A DNA stretch of 64,000 nucleotides, from the NCBI GenBank assembly GCA_035518375.1, contig DATIXQ010000117.1:1-64000 (forward strand), given 5' to 3'. Both the position numbers and the translations under genes were made by a program. This stretch comes from DATJLY01 sp035518375. GTDB taxonomy: Bacteria > Pseudomonadota > Alphaproteobacteria > ATCC43930 > CGMCC-115725. Each line of letters opens with the position of its first letter. The first letter of the stretch is position 1. Of the stretch, positions 8,593-16,932 are shown in pieces. Under the pieces are notes generated by a model. The model saw only the letters and a list, made by a program, of their open reading frames with translations. It had not been told where the DNA came from and searched no databases.

Positions 8593-9954
8593 CTAGCCGG
8601 CAGTCGCGGCGCTCGTGTCCGTCGCTGGGGCCATGGCGCGCAGGCGGATCCCGAGAATCAGCATGGCGAGTGCCGCCACCAGCGATGGCACTGCGATCGT
8701 GAAGAAGAGATTGCGCGAGCTGATATGCGCCGCCAGGAGGAGTCCGCCGATCACCGGTCCCACGATCGCGCCGACGCGGCCCACGCCCAGAGCCCAGCCG
8801 ACGCCGGTCGAGCGTACTGCCGTCGGATAGAGGATGGCGGAGAGCACATTGATGAAGCTCTGCCCGCCGATGACGCACATGCCGCACCCGATGATCGTCA
8901 GCGCGAGAAGCGAGATATCGGCCCCGACGAGCCCGATAGCGAAGATGAAGGCTGATGCGAGGCTGTAAAGCACCGTCACGACGCCGGTCGCGCCGAGCCG
9001 GTCGACGAGCGGGCCGAGCACCACGGTGCTGACGATGCCGGCCCACGGCACCATGCCGCCGAGGCGCAAGGACGCAGCGAGCGGCACGCCCCTGTCGTGC
9101 AGCAGCAACGGCAGCCAGCTCGCGAGCGAGTAGATGACCAGGAGGTTGCAGAAAAAGGTGAGCCACAGCAGCGCTGTGTTGAGCGCGCGTCCTTCGGTCA
9201 GGAGATGCTTCGCAGTGAAGCCGGGGAGTGGTTTGCTTTCGGGCGTGGCGAAGGTTTCGCTGCCGTCGAAGGCAGGCGTGCGCGTGATGCGGTTGAGGAG
9301 TGACGCCGCCTCGGCCGCGTGGCCCTCCCGATTGACGAGGAAGCGGATCGATTCCGGCAGCGCGAAATAGACGACCGGCGTCAGCACGAGGGGCAGTATG
9401 CCCCCCAGCACGAACATCGCCTGCCAGCCGAACGCAGGAATGAGCGCCGCGCCGATGAAGCCGCCGGCGCCTGCGCCCAACGGAAATCCGAGGAACATGA
9501 TCGCGACGACGGTCGCGCGTATGCGTTTTGGCGCGTATTCGGCGGTGAGCGCGATCGAGTTCGGCATGAGACCGCCGACGCCGACGCCAGTCAGGAAGCG
9601 CAGCACGTAAAGCTGGTCGACGGAGCGCGCGAAGATGGTCGCGAGCGCGAAGACGGCGAAGATGAGGGTCGAGGCGAGGATCACGATTTTGCGGCCGCGG
9701 CGGTCGGCGATCGGCCCCGACCCGAGCGCGCCCAGCATCAGTCCGAACAGTCCGGCGCCGAAGATTGGCCCGAAGGCGGGTGCGGCGATGCCCCATTCCT
9801 TGATGATCGTGGGCGCCACGAAATTGATCGCGGCATTGTCGAAGCCGTCGAGCGTCACGAGCAGCGCGCACCAGATGGCGATCGACCATTGGAACGCGCC
9901 AAACCGGCTGCTGTCGATGATGTGCGAGACGTTGACCGTGCGGCTCTTTGCCAT
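8593..9954 (-). CDS. MFS transporter, aromatic acid:H+ symporter (AAHS) type
   Basis: A 453-residue 12-helix permease. The first helix carries the AAHS signature DGFDNAAINFVAPTI, where the Asp pair in the membrane is needed for proton-coupled uptake of aromatic acids in characterised members such as PcaK. The loop motif GPIADRRGRKIVI follows at about residue 85. The start at ATG 9954 is chosen for its GGCGGGAGG site 6-14 bases upstream; upstream codons lie in the divergent promoter region. It heads the leftward operon with the SLAC1-like protein, SDR, amidohydrolase and membrane protein, so that set probably handles the imported acid. Confidence 0.85.
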   Translation of the reverse strand: MAKSRTVNVSHIIDSSRFGAFQWSIAIWCALLVTLDGFDNAAINFVAPTIIKEWGIAAPAFGPIFGAGLFGLMLGALGSGPIADRRGRKIVILASTLIFAVFALATIFARSVDQLYVLRFLTGVGVGGLMPNSIALTAEYAPKRIRATVVAIMFLGFPLGAGAGGFIGAALIPAFGWQAMFVLGGILPLVLTPVVYFALPESIRFLVNREGHAAEAASLLNRITRTPAFDGSETFATPESKPLPGFTAKHLLTEGRALNTALLWLTFFCNLLVIYSLASWLPLLLHDRGVPLAASLRLGGMVPWAGIVSTVVLGPLVDRLGATGVVTVLYSLASAFIFAIGLVGADISLLALTIIGCGMCVIGGQSFINVLSAILYPTAVRSTGVGWALGVGRVGAIVGPVIGGLLLAAHISSRNLFFTIAVPSLVAALAMLILGIRLRAMAPATDTSAATAG

Positions 9955-9960
9955 GGTGGC

Positions 9961-9988
9961 CTCCCGCCGGATCGTTTCAGGGCGGGAG
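9961..9988 (-). promoter_or_regulatory. Hairpin covering the ribosome-binding site of the AAHS permease gene
   Basis: CTCCCGCC (9961-9968 on the plus strand) and GGCGGGAG (9981-9988) are perfect complements with a 12-base loop. In the leftward mRNA the distal arm contains the GGCGGGAG Shine-Dalgarno of the gene starting at 9954, so the site would be paired when folded. In GC-rich DNA such pairing can arise by chance. Confidence 0.3.
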
Positions 9989-10053
9989 TATGCCGCTTTG
10001 GCGTGGGGCAGGGAAGCGCGACGTTGTTCCGGCGCTTTGGCCTGGGTGGTAGG

Positions 10054-10068
10054 CTCCCGATCCGGGAG
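10054..10068 (+). promoter_or_regulatory. Short hairpin containing the ribosome-binding site of the molybdoenzyme gene
   Basis: CTCCCG (10054-10059) and CGGGAG (10063-10068) form a 6-bp stem with a 3-base loop. The second arm includes the GGGAG site six bases before the ATG at 10075. It is small and may be fortuitous. Confidence 0.25.
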
Positions 10069-10074
10069 AACGTC

Positions 10075-12360
10075 ATGGCCGAACTCGTCCGGCATCATTC
10101 GCATTGGGGCGCCTTCAGCGCCATCGTCGAGGGCGGCCGTGTCGTCGGCGTGAAGCCGTTCGAGCTCGACCCCGATCCGTCACAGCTCATCGAGGCGATC
10201 CCTGCCGCGGTGCATTCGCCGCTCCGTATCGCGCAACCGATGGTGCGGCAGGGCTGGCGCGCTGGCGGCGGAACGAGCGGGGCGGGGCGCGGACGCGAGC
10301 CCTTTGTGCCAATATCGTGGGAACGCGCGCTCGAGTTGGTTGCCGGCGAGATTGACCGCGTGCGCCGCGCGCACGGCCCCTCCGGCATCATGGGCGGCTC
10401 GCAGGGCTGGTCCTCGGCCGGGCTCTTCCACGAAGCGCGGGTGCAGGTGCGGCGCTTCCTCGGCGCGTGCGGCGGCTTCGTCGATCAGGCGAGCAACTAC
10501 AGCTTCGGCACGGCGCTCACATTCCTGCCGCATATTCTAGGCACGCCGCAAGCGGTGACTGGCCCGCTCACCTCGTGGTCGTCGATCGCGCGCCACAGCA
10601 GGCTCTTTGTGATGTTCGGCGGCGCCAATCCCAAGAACACACAAGTGGCGAAGGGCGGCGCCGCCTACCACGCCATCAGCGGCTGGATCGAGAAGCTCGA
10701 GGAGGCCGGCGTTCGTATCGTCAGCGTAAGCCCGGTGCGCGAGGACGGGCCGGGCACGGCGTCGGAATGGATCGCGATCCGTCCAAATGCTGATACCGCC
10801 ATGATCCTGGCGCTGGCGCACACGATCATCGCCGCGGGCCGGCACGACGGTGATTTCCTTGTCCGCCACTGCATCGGGTTCAATCGCGTGCTGCCCTATC
10901 TCATGGGCGAGACTGACGGCGTCGTGAAGGACGCAGCCTGGGCCGCGCGCATTACCGGTGTCGCTACCGAAACGATCCGTGCGCTCGCGTTGGGAATGGT
11001 CGAGACGCGGACAATGCTGACCGCTTCGTGGTCGTTGCAGCGCGCCGATCATGGCGAGCAGCCTTATTGGGCGCTTGTGCTGCTCGCCGCGGTGCTCGGC
11101 CAGATCGGCCTGCCGGGCGGAGGGGTCGGCTTCGGCTATGGCTCGTCCGCCAATATCGCCGAGCCGCCGATCCTCTATCCGGGGCCCGCGATGACCCTCG
11201 GCCACAACCCCGCCGGACTGTCGATCCCTGCCGCGCGCATCGCCGACTGTCTGCTCCAGCCGGGAGCGCGCTACGACTATAACGGCCACAGCGCGACATA
11301 TCCCGACATCAGGCTCGTCTATTGGGCCGGCGGCAATCCGTTCCATCATCACCAGGACCTGAACCGTCTGCGCCGCGCGTGGGAGCGGCCGGAGACCGTG
11401 ATCGTGCACGAGCCGTGGTGGACGGCGACCGCGCGGCACGCGGACATCGTGCTGCCGGCGACGACTTCGCTCGAGCGCAACGACATCGGCTGCGCCGCGC
11501 GCGACCGCTTCGTCATGGCGATGAAGCGGGCGATCCCGCCGCAAGGCGAAGCGCGCGACGATTTCGCCATATTCGTCGATCTTGCGCGCCGCCTTGGCGC
11601 GGAAGCAGCCTTCACCGGCGGGCGCGACGAGAGCCAATGGCTTCGCCATATCTGGGATGAGTTCCGCCGCAACGCGGAGAGCAACGAGCTACCGGATTTC
11701 GATAGTTTCTGGCAGAAGGGCTGGTACGAAATACCGCGCGAGAGCGAAGAGCACGTCCTTTTCGCCGGATTTCGCGCCGATCCCGAGACGCACCGTCTCA
11801 AGACCGCATCGGGCCGCATCGAGCTTTATTCCGAGCGTATCGCCGGTTTCGGCTATGACGATTGTCCGCCGCATCCCGCGTGGATCGAACCCGCGGAATG
11901 GCTCGGCGCGCGTGCGGCAACGGACTATCCCCTTCATCTCGTCTCGAGCCAGCCGCGCTACAAGCTCCACAGCCAGATGGACCACGGCCCGGTGAGCGCG
12001 CTTGGCAAGGTCGGCGGGCGCGAGGCGATCGCGATCCACCCCAACGATGCGCGCGTGCGCGGGATCGCCGCGGGCGATACGGTCCGTGTCTTCAACGACC
12101 GCGGCGCCTGCTATGCCGGGGCCGTGCTCTCCGATGCCGTGGCGCCGGGCGTGGTACGTCTGTCGTGTGGGGCCTGGTACGATCCCGAGCATGACCGCGA
12201 GGACGCCGCCTGCGCCCACGGCAATGCCAATCTGCTGACGCGCGACAAAGGCACTTCGCGTCTCGGCCAAGGCCCGACCTCGGCGACGACGCTCGTCGAG
12301 ATCGAGCGCGCCGAGGCGGCGCCGCCGGTCAGAGCCTTCGCGCCGCCGCCCGTCGCGTGA
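10075..12360 (+). CDS. Molybdopterin oxidoreductase of the DMSO-reductase family (BisC/DorA/TorA-like)
   Basis: A 761-residue molybdoenzyme binding bis-MGD. There is no N-terminal Cys cluster, so it belongs to the subgroup without an Fe-S centre, like biotin sulfoxide, DMSO and TMAO reductases. The predicted Mo-ligand serine lies in QASNYSFGTAL (Ser143). Other family blocks are GGANPKNTQ, WAGGNPFHHHQDLNRL, VHEPWWTATARHADIVLPATT and the C-terminal SQPRYKLHSQMDHG plus GDTVRVFNDRGACYAGAVLS domain. No signal or Tat peptide is visible, favouring a cytoplasmic enzyme of BisC type. The start at ATG 10075 (GGGAGAACGTC site) is preferred over an upstream open extension that overlaps the divergent MFS. 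It could reduce S- or N-oxides; the substrate is unknown. Confidence 0.85.
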   Translation: MAELVRHHSHWGAFSAIVEGGRVVGVKPFELDPDPSQLIEAIPAAVHSPLRIAQPMVRQGWRAGGGTSGAGRGREPFVPISWERALELVAGEIDRVRRAHGPSGIMGGSQGWSSAGLFHEARVQVRRFLGACGGFVDQASNYSFGTALTFLPHILGTPQAVTGPLTSWSSIARHSRLFVMFGGANPKNTQVAKGGAAYHAISGWIEKLEEAGVRIVSVSPVREDGPGTASEWIAIRPNADTAMILALAHTIIAAGRHDGDFLVRHCIGFNRVLPYLMGETDGVVKDAAWAARITGVATETIRALALGMVETRTMLTASWSLQRADHGEQPYWALVLLAAVLGQIGLPGGGVGFGYGSSANIAEPPILYPGPAMTLGHNPAGLSIPAARIADCLLQPGARYDYNGHSATYPDIRLVYWAGGNPFHHHQDLNRLRRAWERPETVIVHEPWWTATARHADIVLPATTSLERNDIGCAARDRFVMAMKRAIPPQGEARDDFAIFVDLARRLGAEAAFTGGRDESQWLRHIWDEFRRNAESNELPDFDSFWQKGWYEIPRESEEHVLFAGFRADPETHRLKTASGRIELYSERIAGFGYDDCPPHPAWIEPAEWLGARAATDYPLHLVSSQPRYKLHSQMDHGPVSALGKVGGREAIAIHPNDARVRGIAAGDTVRVFNDRGACYAGAVLSDAVAPGVVRLSCGAWYDPEHDREDAACAHGNANLLTRDKGTSRLGQGPTSATTLVEIERAEAAPPVRAFAPPPVA

Positions 12361-12374
12361 GGGGGCCGCCGCGC

Positions 12375-13349
12375 TTACTTCGGTAGGTATGCCTCGGTGT
12401 AGAGCGTCGACATATCGGGTACATGATCGAGCAGCTTCAGATCGACGAAGGTTCGCTTCAGCGTCGCAAGCGATTCCTTGTCGAACTTGCAGTTCTTCGT
12501 ATACATGCTCTTCGTCACGTCATAGTCCCTTAGCATCACGCTCTCGGGATTGCCGGTGATCTCGGATTCGATCTTTGCCGTCTCCTCACGGTGCCCGCGG
12601 ATATAATCCATCGTCTCGAGCCAAGCGACGATGAAGGTGCGGATTGCGGCGGGATTGGTCTCGACGAGGTGACGCGAGGCATAAAGCGTGCCCGAGGCAG
12701 CGGCGCCTTCGAAGTCGGAGACCGGGGCGAGCAAGCGTCCGGTCTTCTTCTCTTCCATGTTGAGGAAGAGCCCGGTCTCGCCGATGTCGGCGTCGACCAG
12801 ATGGTCGCGCATTGCGGAAACGATGGCCGAGGCACCGTTGCCGATTGCGACGGCCGTGACGCCGTCAGGTCCCCAACCTTTCACACGCGAAAGCTCCCGC
12901 GACAGCCAATCGGTGAGCGATCCCGAGCTCGAGATGCCGATCTTTTTGCCCTTGAGGTCATCGAGCGATTTGAGCGGAGAATCCGCCGGCACGCCAACCG
13001 CGAGAAATGGAAAGGTGGTGGCGGATTCACAAACGGCCACCATCGGCACGCCCTTGGCAACGAGCGCCATCTCGGTGCCGGCACCGTCGCCGATGTCGAT
13101 AGCGCCGGCGGTCATGGCTTGCGTCATCTTGCTGCCGCCGGTGAAGTCCACAATTTTGAGGTCGAGCCCGTGCTTTTTGAAGATGCCGAGCTTGTCGCCG
13201 ACATTGACCGGAATGATCGGATCGGCGTTGGCCGCGGCCTTGCCGACGGTGAGCGCCGTGTCCGCAAGGGCGGGCGATCCGGATGCGATGGTCGAGAGTG
13301 CAAAAGTCGCCGCGGCAAGGATCAGTTTGTGGGGCATCGTCTTGGGCAT
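12375..13349 (-). CDS. NMT1/SsuA-type ABC substrate-binding protein
   Basis: A 324-residue secreted solute-binding protein with a Sec signal ending in SPALADTAL (about residues 1-30). The mature part has the NitT/TauT (NMT1/THI5-like) pattern: LGIFKKHGLDLKIVDFTGGSKMTQAMTAGAIDIG, then SLDDLKGKKIGISSSGSLTDWL. These proteins bind sulfonates, nitrate, pyrimidines or aromatic acids for ABC importers. The ATG at 13349 has a GAGAGGAGC site. No permease or ATPase accompanies it. It is the last gene of a leftward run with another NMT1-type protein, a TRAP-type protein and a NicX-like enzyme. Confidence 0.83.
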   Translation of the reverse strand: MPKTMPHKLILAAATFALSTIASGSPALADTALTVGKAAANADPIIPVNVGDKLGIFKKHGLDLKIVDFTGGSKMTQAMTAGAIDIGDGAGTEMALVAKGVPMVAVCESATTFPFLAVGVPADSPLKSLDDLKGKKIGISSSGSLTDWLSRELSRVKGWGPDGVTAVAIGNGASAIVSAMRDHLVDADIGETGLFLNMEEKKTGRLLAPVSDFEGAAASGTLYASRHLVETNPAAIRTFIVAWLETMDYIRGHREETAKIESEITGNPESVMLRDYDVTKSMYTKNCKFDKESLATLKRTFVDLKLLDHVPDMSTLYTEAYLPK

Positions 13350-13367
13350 GTTCGCTCCTCTCTTTTC

Positions 13368-13383
13368 GCCCGCGGCCGCGGGC
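13368..13383. repeat. 16-bp perfect palindrome between two binding-protein genes
   Basis: GCCCGCGGCCGCGGGC is self-complementary. In the leftward transcript it lies four bases after the stop of the 13387-14412 gene and about 19 bases before the start of the next. It may act as an intercistronic hairpin that changes relative expression; no T-run follows. Confidence 0.3.
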
Positions 13384-13386
13384 CGT

Positions 13387-14412
13387 TTATTTCGTGAATT
13401 CGTTGTCGATCACGGCAGCATAGTCGGCAAGCTTGTCTTCGGGCTTCAGGAACCCGGCCGCTATGTCGAGGCGGTCGGCGTTCTCGAGCTCCTTGGGAGT
13501 GGTAACGGGCGGCACCGGCATCATCGGCAGCAGGGACTCGTACGAGGCTTCCAGCACCTTGTCGCCGTAGGTGCCGAAATGCCGCTTCATCACCGCGAGC
13601 GTCTCGTCCCGATGTTCGTGCACGAAGCGCGACGCCTCCGCGATCCCGTGCACGAATTTCGCGCAGATCGAGCGGTGCTCCGGACAGAACGACGCGCGCG
13701 TCAGCAGAAGCGCGGACGCGACCGGCGAGTAATCGACGGGTTCGCCCTTCGTCGTATCGGAGACCACGACGCCGCTGCCGTCGAGTGCGACGATCTGGGC
13801 AAAGGGCGGGCCGCTCACGAAGCCGCCGATCGCCTTTTGCTGAAACGCGGCGAGGAACTCGGTCGGCGCCATCGGCGCCGTGGTCACGTCATGCGCGGCG
13901 ATCCCGGCCTCTTGCGCCACCACCTTCAACACGACATCGCGGATAGTCGCGGCACCGCCCGTGGCAATGGTGAGGCCCTTGAGGACCTTGCCACGCGTGG
14001 CAAGCGGCGCGGCGGGATCGAAATGCGCGGCCGACGCGAGATCTTTACGGACGAGGATGCTCTCGTCCGACTGGTCGATCGTGGTCGCAAGTGCCACGAG
14101 CTTCTGGCCGCGCGCGTTGGCGCGCGTGACGGTCGGTCCGGAGGCGAAGGCAAAATCGATCGAGCCAGAGATGACGGCATTGGTCGCGCCGATACCCTGG
14201 ATCGTCTGCACCGATACCTCGAGGCCTTCCTTCTTCCAGATGCCCTCGTCCTCGGCAATGTAGGTGTCGATGAAGGCGAGGTTGACGGCGGGAATGGCGA
14301 GCCGCGCTTGCTCCATTGTCGCGGGATCGGCGGCCGTGGCCGGCGGAGCGCCGAGCGCGAGGATCATCAGTGCTGGTGTGCCGAGGGTCCAAGCGAAGCC
14401 GCGCGCCTTCAC
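13387..14412 (-). CDS. NMT1/SsuA-type ABC substrate-binding protein, second copy
   Basis: A 341-residue exported protein. Its signal peptide ends near PPATAADPAT (about residue 28). The mature domain shows NLAFIDTYIAEDEGIWKKEGLEVSVQTIQGIGATNAVISGSIDFAFASG, the usual opening of this binding-protein class, and VSGPPFAQIVALDGSGVVVSD further on. I start it at GTG 14412, which begins the signal peptide; the ribosome-binding site is weak and an earlier extension overlaps the TRAP protein gene. It is clearly related to, but diverged from, its neighbour at 12375-13349. No cognate ABC permease is in the window. Confidence 0.8.
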   Translation of the reverse strand: MKARGFAWTLGTPALMILALGAPPATAADPATMEQARLAIPAVNLAFIDTYIAEDEGIWKKEGLEVSVQTIQGIGATNAVISGSIDFAFASGPTVTRANARGQKLVALATTIDQSDESILVRKDLASAAHFDPAAPLATRGKVLKGLTIATGGAATIRDVVLKVVAQEAGIAAHDVTTAPMAPTEFLAAFQQKAIGGFVSGPPFAQIVALDGSGVVVSDTTKGEPVDYSPVASALLLTRASFCPEHRSICAKFVHGIAEASRFVHEHRDETLAVMKRHFGTYGDKVLEASYESLLPMMPVPPVTTPKELENADRLDIAAGFLKPEDKLADYAAVIDNEFTK

Positions 14413-14444
14413 GGGGCGTGTTCTTCGCCGTACCTGCCGCGGCG

Positions 14445-15476
14445 TCACTGCGTTGCCTTTGCGACCGAAACGAAGGTGTCGTAATCCTGCGCCAAAGCCG
14501 GCTTCTGCTTCACGAGGTCGGCGCCGACGCTCGACAGCGAGGTCATGAGCTTCGTCTGCTGATCCGCCGGCAGGCTGATGAGCTCGCCGCCCTTGTCGCG
14601 CCACTGCGCACGCTGTTTGGCGAAGAAATCCTGCTCCCAAGCATCGACCGATTTCGCCGCCTTTGGCCCGTCTTCGTCGACGACCTTCTGCAGGTCCTTG
14701 GGCAAGGTGTCGTACCATTTCGAGCTCATGACCGCGATCGAGAAGATGAAGGGCAGGCCGCTGCTTTCGGTCACGTATTTCGCTGCGTCGTAATACTGCA
14801 TCGTCGTGTAAACGGTGACGGCGGCGAGCGCGCCGTCGATCGTGCCTTGTTGGATCGCGGGAAGCACATCGCCCAAAGTCATGGCGACCGGTGTCGCGCC
14901 GAGCCGCTGCAACGCTTCCTGCTGCATCTGCGCGGCGAGAACGCGCAGCTTCTTCCCCTTGAAATCCTCGATCTGGCGAATAGGGGTACGCGAGATGACC
15001 GATGAGGGCTGCGACACGAACATCGCTATTCCGTGGAGCCCCTTGTCGGCGCCGAGACCGAGGGTCATGCGCTCGATCGACGGCGTCTCGGCGACACGGA
15101 CGCCCTGCGCCATGTCCTTGACGAGACCCGGGGCCGACATGATCTCGTAGCGGCCGTCAAGGCCGGTCATGAACTCCGGCGGTCCCACATATATCTGGAT
15201 CGAGCCGAACTGCACGCCCTCGATCTGGCGTGGGATGGCGCCGAGCTGGCTCGCCGGGTAGATCTCGCTTTTGATGCGGCCGCCGGAATCCTTCTCGACC
15301 GCGGCTGCGAACTCCTTGCACCATTCGTGCTGCGCCTCGTTGATCGTGGCGAGGCTCAACTTCATCGTGTAGGTCTGGTCCGCGGCAATCGCAGGCGAGC
15401 CGAAGATCGCGCCCGCCGCGGCCACGGTGCAAAAGGCCAAGGACCGACTCAGCCGGAAGTGCTGCGCACCCGCCAT
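14445..15476 (-). CDS. TRAP-type solute-binding protein (DctP family)
   Basis: A 343-residue periplasmic binding protein with a signal peptide ending at about GSPAIAADQT. The DctP features are visible: TYTMKLSLATINEAQHEWCKEFAAAVEKDSGGRIKSEIYPASQLG, then PIRQIEDFKGKKLRVLAAQM, where the Arg of KLRV binds the carboxylate of organic-acid ligands, and GDVLPAIQQGTIDGALAAV. It starts at ATG 15476 behind AAGGGAGGAATAAG. No DctQ/DctM membrane subunits are present nearby. It lies between the NicX-like gene and two NMT1-type genes, all leftward with gaps of 153, 32 and 37 bases. Confidence 0.85.
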   Translation of the reverse strand: MAGAQHFRLSRSLAFCTVAAAGAIFGSPAIAADQTYTMKLSLATINEAQHEWCKEFAAAVEKDSGGRIKSEIYPASQLGAIPRQIEGVQFGSIQIYVGPPEFMTGLDGRYEIMSAPGLVKDMAQGVRVAETPSIERMTLGLGADKGLHGIAMFVSQPSSVISRTPIRQIEDFKGKKLRVLAAQMQQEALQRLGATPVAMTLGDVLPAIQQGTIDGALAAVTVYTTMQYYDAAKYVTESSGLPFIFSIAVMSSKWYDTLPKDLQKVVDEDGPKAAKSVDAWEQDFFAKQRAQWRDKGGELISLPADQQTKLMTSLSSVGADLVKQKPALAQDYDTFVSVAKATQ

Positions 15477-15629
15477 CTTATTCCTCCCTTCGCGGCGATT
15501 TGCCTCGCCGACCATTGCTTCTCGCGGCGCGCGGACGGCGGCCCGCCCGCGCTCGCCGGCACGGAAAATAACCCGGGCCGCCCAAAAGCGCCAGATTGAT
15601 AGCGGCAGCTATTTTTTTTGTGCGCGTCC

Positions 15630-16817
15630 CTAAACCGGGAAATTCTCCAGAAGATCGGCGGGGTCGCCATAGCGTCGCGCCGCTTCGACGACCGCCGGAT
15701 CGCGGAGCGCCATCAGGAATCCCTCGTCGATGACCACGCGGTTTCCGGCCGTGACCGTCGTGTCGAAAGTCACGAGATCCATGTGGACGTGCGGCTCTTC
15801 CCAGTTCGGCATAACGCGCTGCAGATAATCGGACGGGGCGAGCGCGTTGACGCCGAAATGAAGGGCGCCCGGGGAATTGGGTCCCGCGGGATAGATGTCA
15901 AAGCGCGGCGCCTTGGGATTGTGGCCGCAGCCGAGCTCGTCGAGATCGCCGCCGATGATGAAGCGAAGGATATGCGCCTCTTCGCTGTTGCCGTGGATGG
16001 CCGCGACCCGCCCGTCCTTGAACTCGACGCCGATCCGCTCCTCGAACGGGCGCTCGAACCCCACCGCCCACTGGGGATAGAGGATGCCGTTGACCGGCAT
16101 ATAGGGGTTCGTGTGGATCCCTCCCACCATCTTCACTTCGTAAAGGTTGGGCCCGTGCGTCGGCAGGAAATGGATATAGCAGCCGGGCTCGTCGGCGACG
16201 TTGTGGCCGCGCCAGCGGTTGTCGGCCTTCATGCTCTTGCGCATCGCCTCCGTGAAATTGACGACCACGTCGGTGCCACGCGAGTCGCGGAAGCGCAGAT
16301 CGAAGGCGCCTTCGTCGGGATATGCCCGCGACGAGGCACGGATGATCTCGCCGAGCACATCGAGCGGGAAGCGCGCCTGTGGCGTCTGCAAGAGGTCGAG
16401 GTTGCGAAAGAAGGTGATCTTGATCCAGCGCTGGCCCTTGCCGCTCCTCAGCCCGATGCAGAACGGGTCGATGACGGAGGCGAACCAGGTCGAGACCACG
16501 AAATCCGCGCGTTCGACGAGCGCGCGCGCCTCGTCCGGCACCACCATCAGCCGAGTCGAAGGCCCCATATAGGATGTGAAGGTGGCGCCGCGCGCCTTCG
16601 CGAGCCCATAGACCGCCTGGATGACGCGCGGATCCAGAAGCGGATCGGTCAGCATCACGACATGCTCGCCGGGCCGGATCGCAAACACGCGGTGGAAATT
16701 GTCGTTGCCTTGGATGTGGCTGGCGACGTCGGCGGTCCCGTAATCGACGGGGCGCGGCAGCCCCCGCGTCGTTTGCGACTTAAGAATGTCTGCCACGCTG
16801 TTCGGTATGCGCGCCAT
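15630..16817 (-). CDS. NicX-like 2,5-dihydroxypyridine 5,6-dioxygenase / M29 aminopeptidase-related protein
   Basis: A 395-residue cytoplasmic protein of the fold shared by the ring-cleaving iron enzyme NicX and M29 aminopeptidases. The C-terminal part has an HVHMD motif with His345-x-Asp347 placed like the H-x-D iron ligands of NicX, and His299 in ELGCGHNPKAP is a candidate third ligand. These enzymes open hydroxylated N-heterocycles such as 2,5-dihydroxypyridine. I chose ATG 16817 for its AACGGAGGAG site; the open frame upstream runs into the divergent ABC gene. It heads a leftward run of three solute-binding proteins, which suggests that their ligands feed this enzyme. An aminopeptidase activity cannot be excluded. 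Confidence 0.6.
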   Translation of the reverse strand: MARIPNSVADILKSQTTRGLPRPVDYGTADVASHIQGNDNFHRVFAIRPGEHVVMLTDPLLDPRVIQAVYGLAKARGATFTSYMGPSTRLMVVPDEARALVERADFVVSTWFASVIDPFCIGLRSGKGQRWIKITFFRNLDLLQTPQARFPLDVLGEIIRASSRAYPDEGAFDLRFRDSRGTDVVVNFTEAMRKSMKADNRWRGHNVADEPGCYIHFLPTHGPNLYEVKMVGGIHTNPYMPVNGILYPQWAVGFERPFEERIGVEFKDGRVAAIHGNSEEAHILRFIIGGDLDELGCGHNPKAPRFDIYPAGPNSPGALHFGVNALAPSDYLQRVMPNWEEPHVHMDLVTFDTTVTAGNRVVIDEGFLMALRDPAVVEAARRYGDPADLLENFPV

Positions 16818-16915
16818 CCGCTCCTCCGTTCTGCCGGGGCAAGTATGTGGCAAAGCAAACGTGAACGCCACACGCCCTATCATCGATGGCGCGATGGGCC
16901 GCAATCCTCCATAAA

Positions 16916-16932
16916 GGGCGGCAGAGCCGCCC
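16916..16932 (+). promoter_or_regulatory. 7-bp hairpin abutting the start codon of the ABC exporter gene
   Basis: GGGCGGC (16916-16922) and GCCGCCC (16926-16932) pair perfectly with an AGA loop, and the ATG begins at the next base (16933). No separate strong ribosome-binding site is seen, so the fold may influence initiation. Confidence 0.3.

Noticed and set aside
8129..9889. A 586-codon leftward frame
   Set aside because: It overlaps the AAHS permease gene on the same strand in another frame, and its Arg-rich composition is typical of a shadow.
9319..10074. Upstream extension of the molybdoenzyme frame
   Set aside because: It is antisense to the AAHS permease gene and has shadow-type composition; the ATG at 10075 has a ribosome-binding site.
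15594..15614. Small stem (ATAGC-GGCA-GCTAT) followed by eight T on the plus strand
   Set aside because: It looks like an intrinsic terminator, but no rightward gene precedes it, and in the leftward direction the T-run is on the wrong side.
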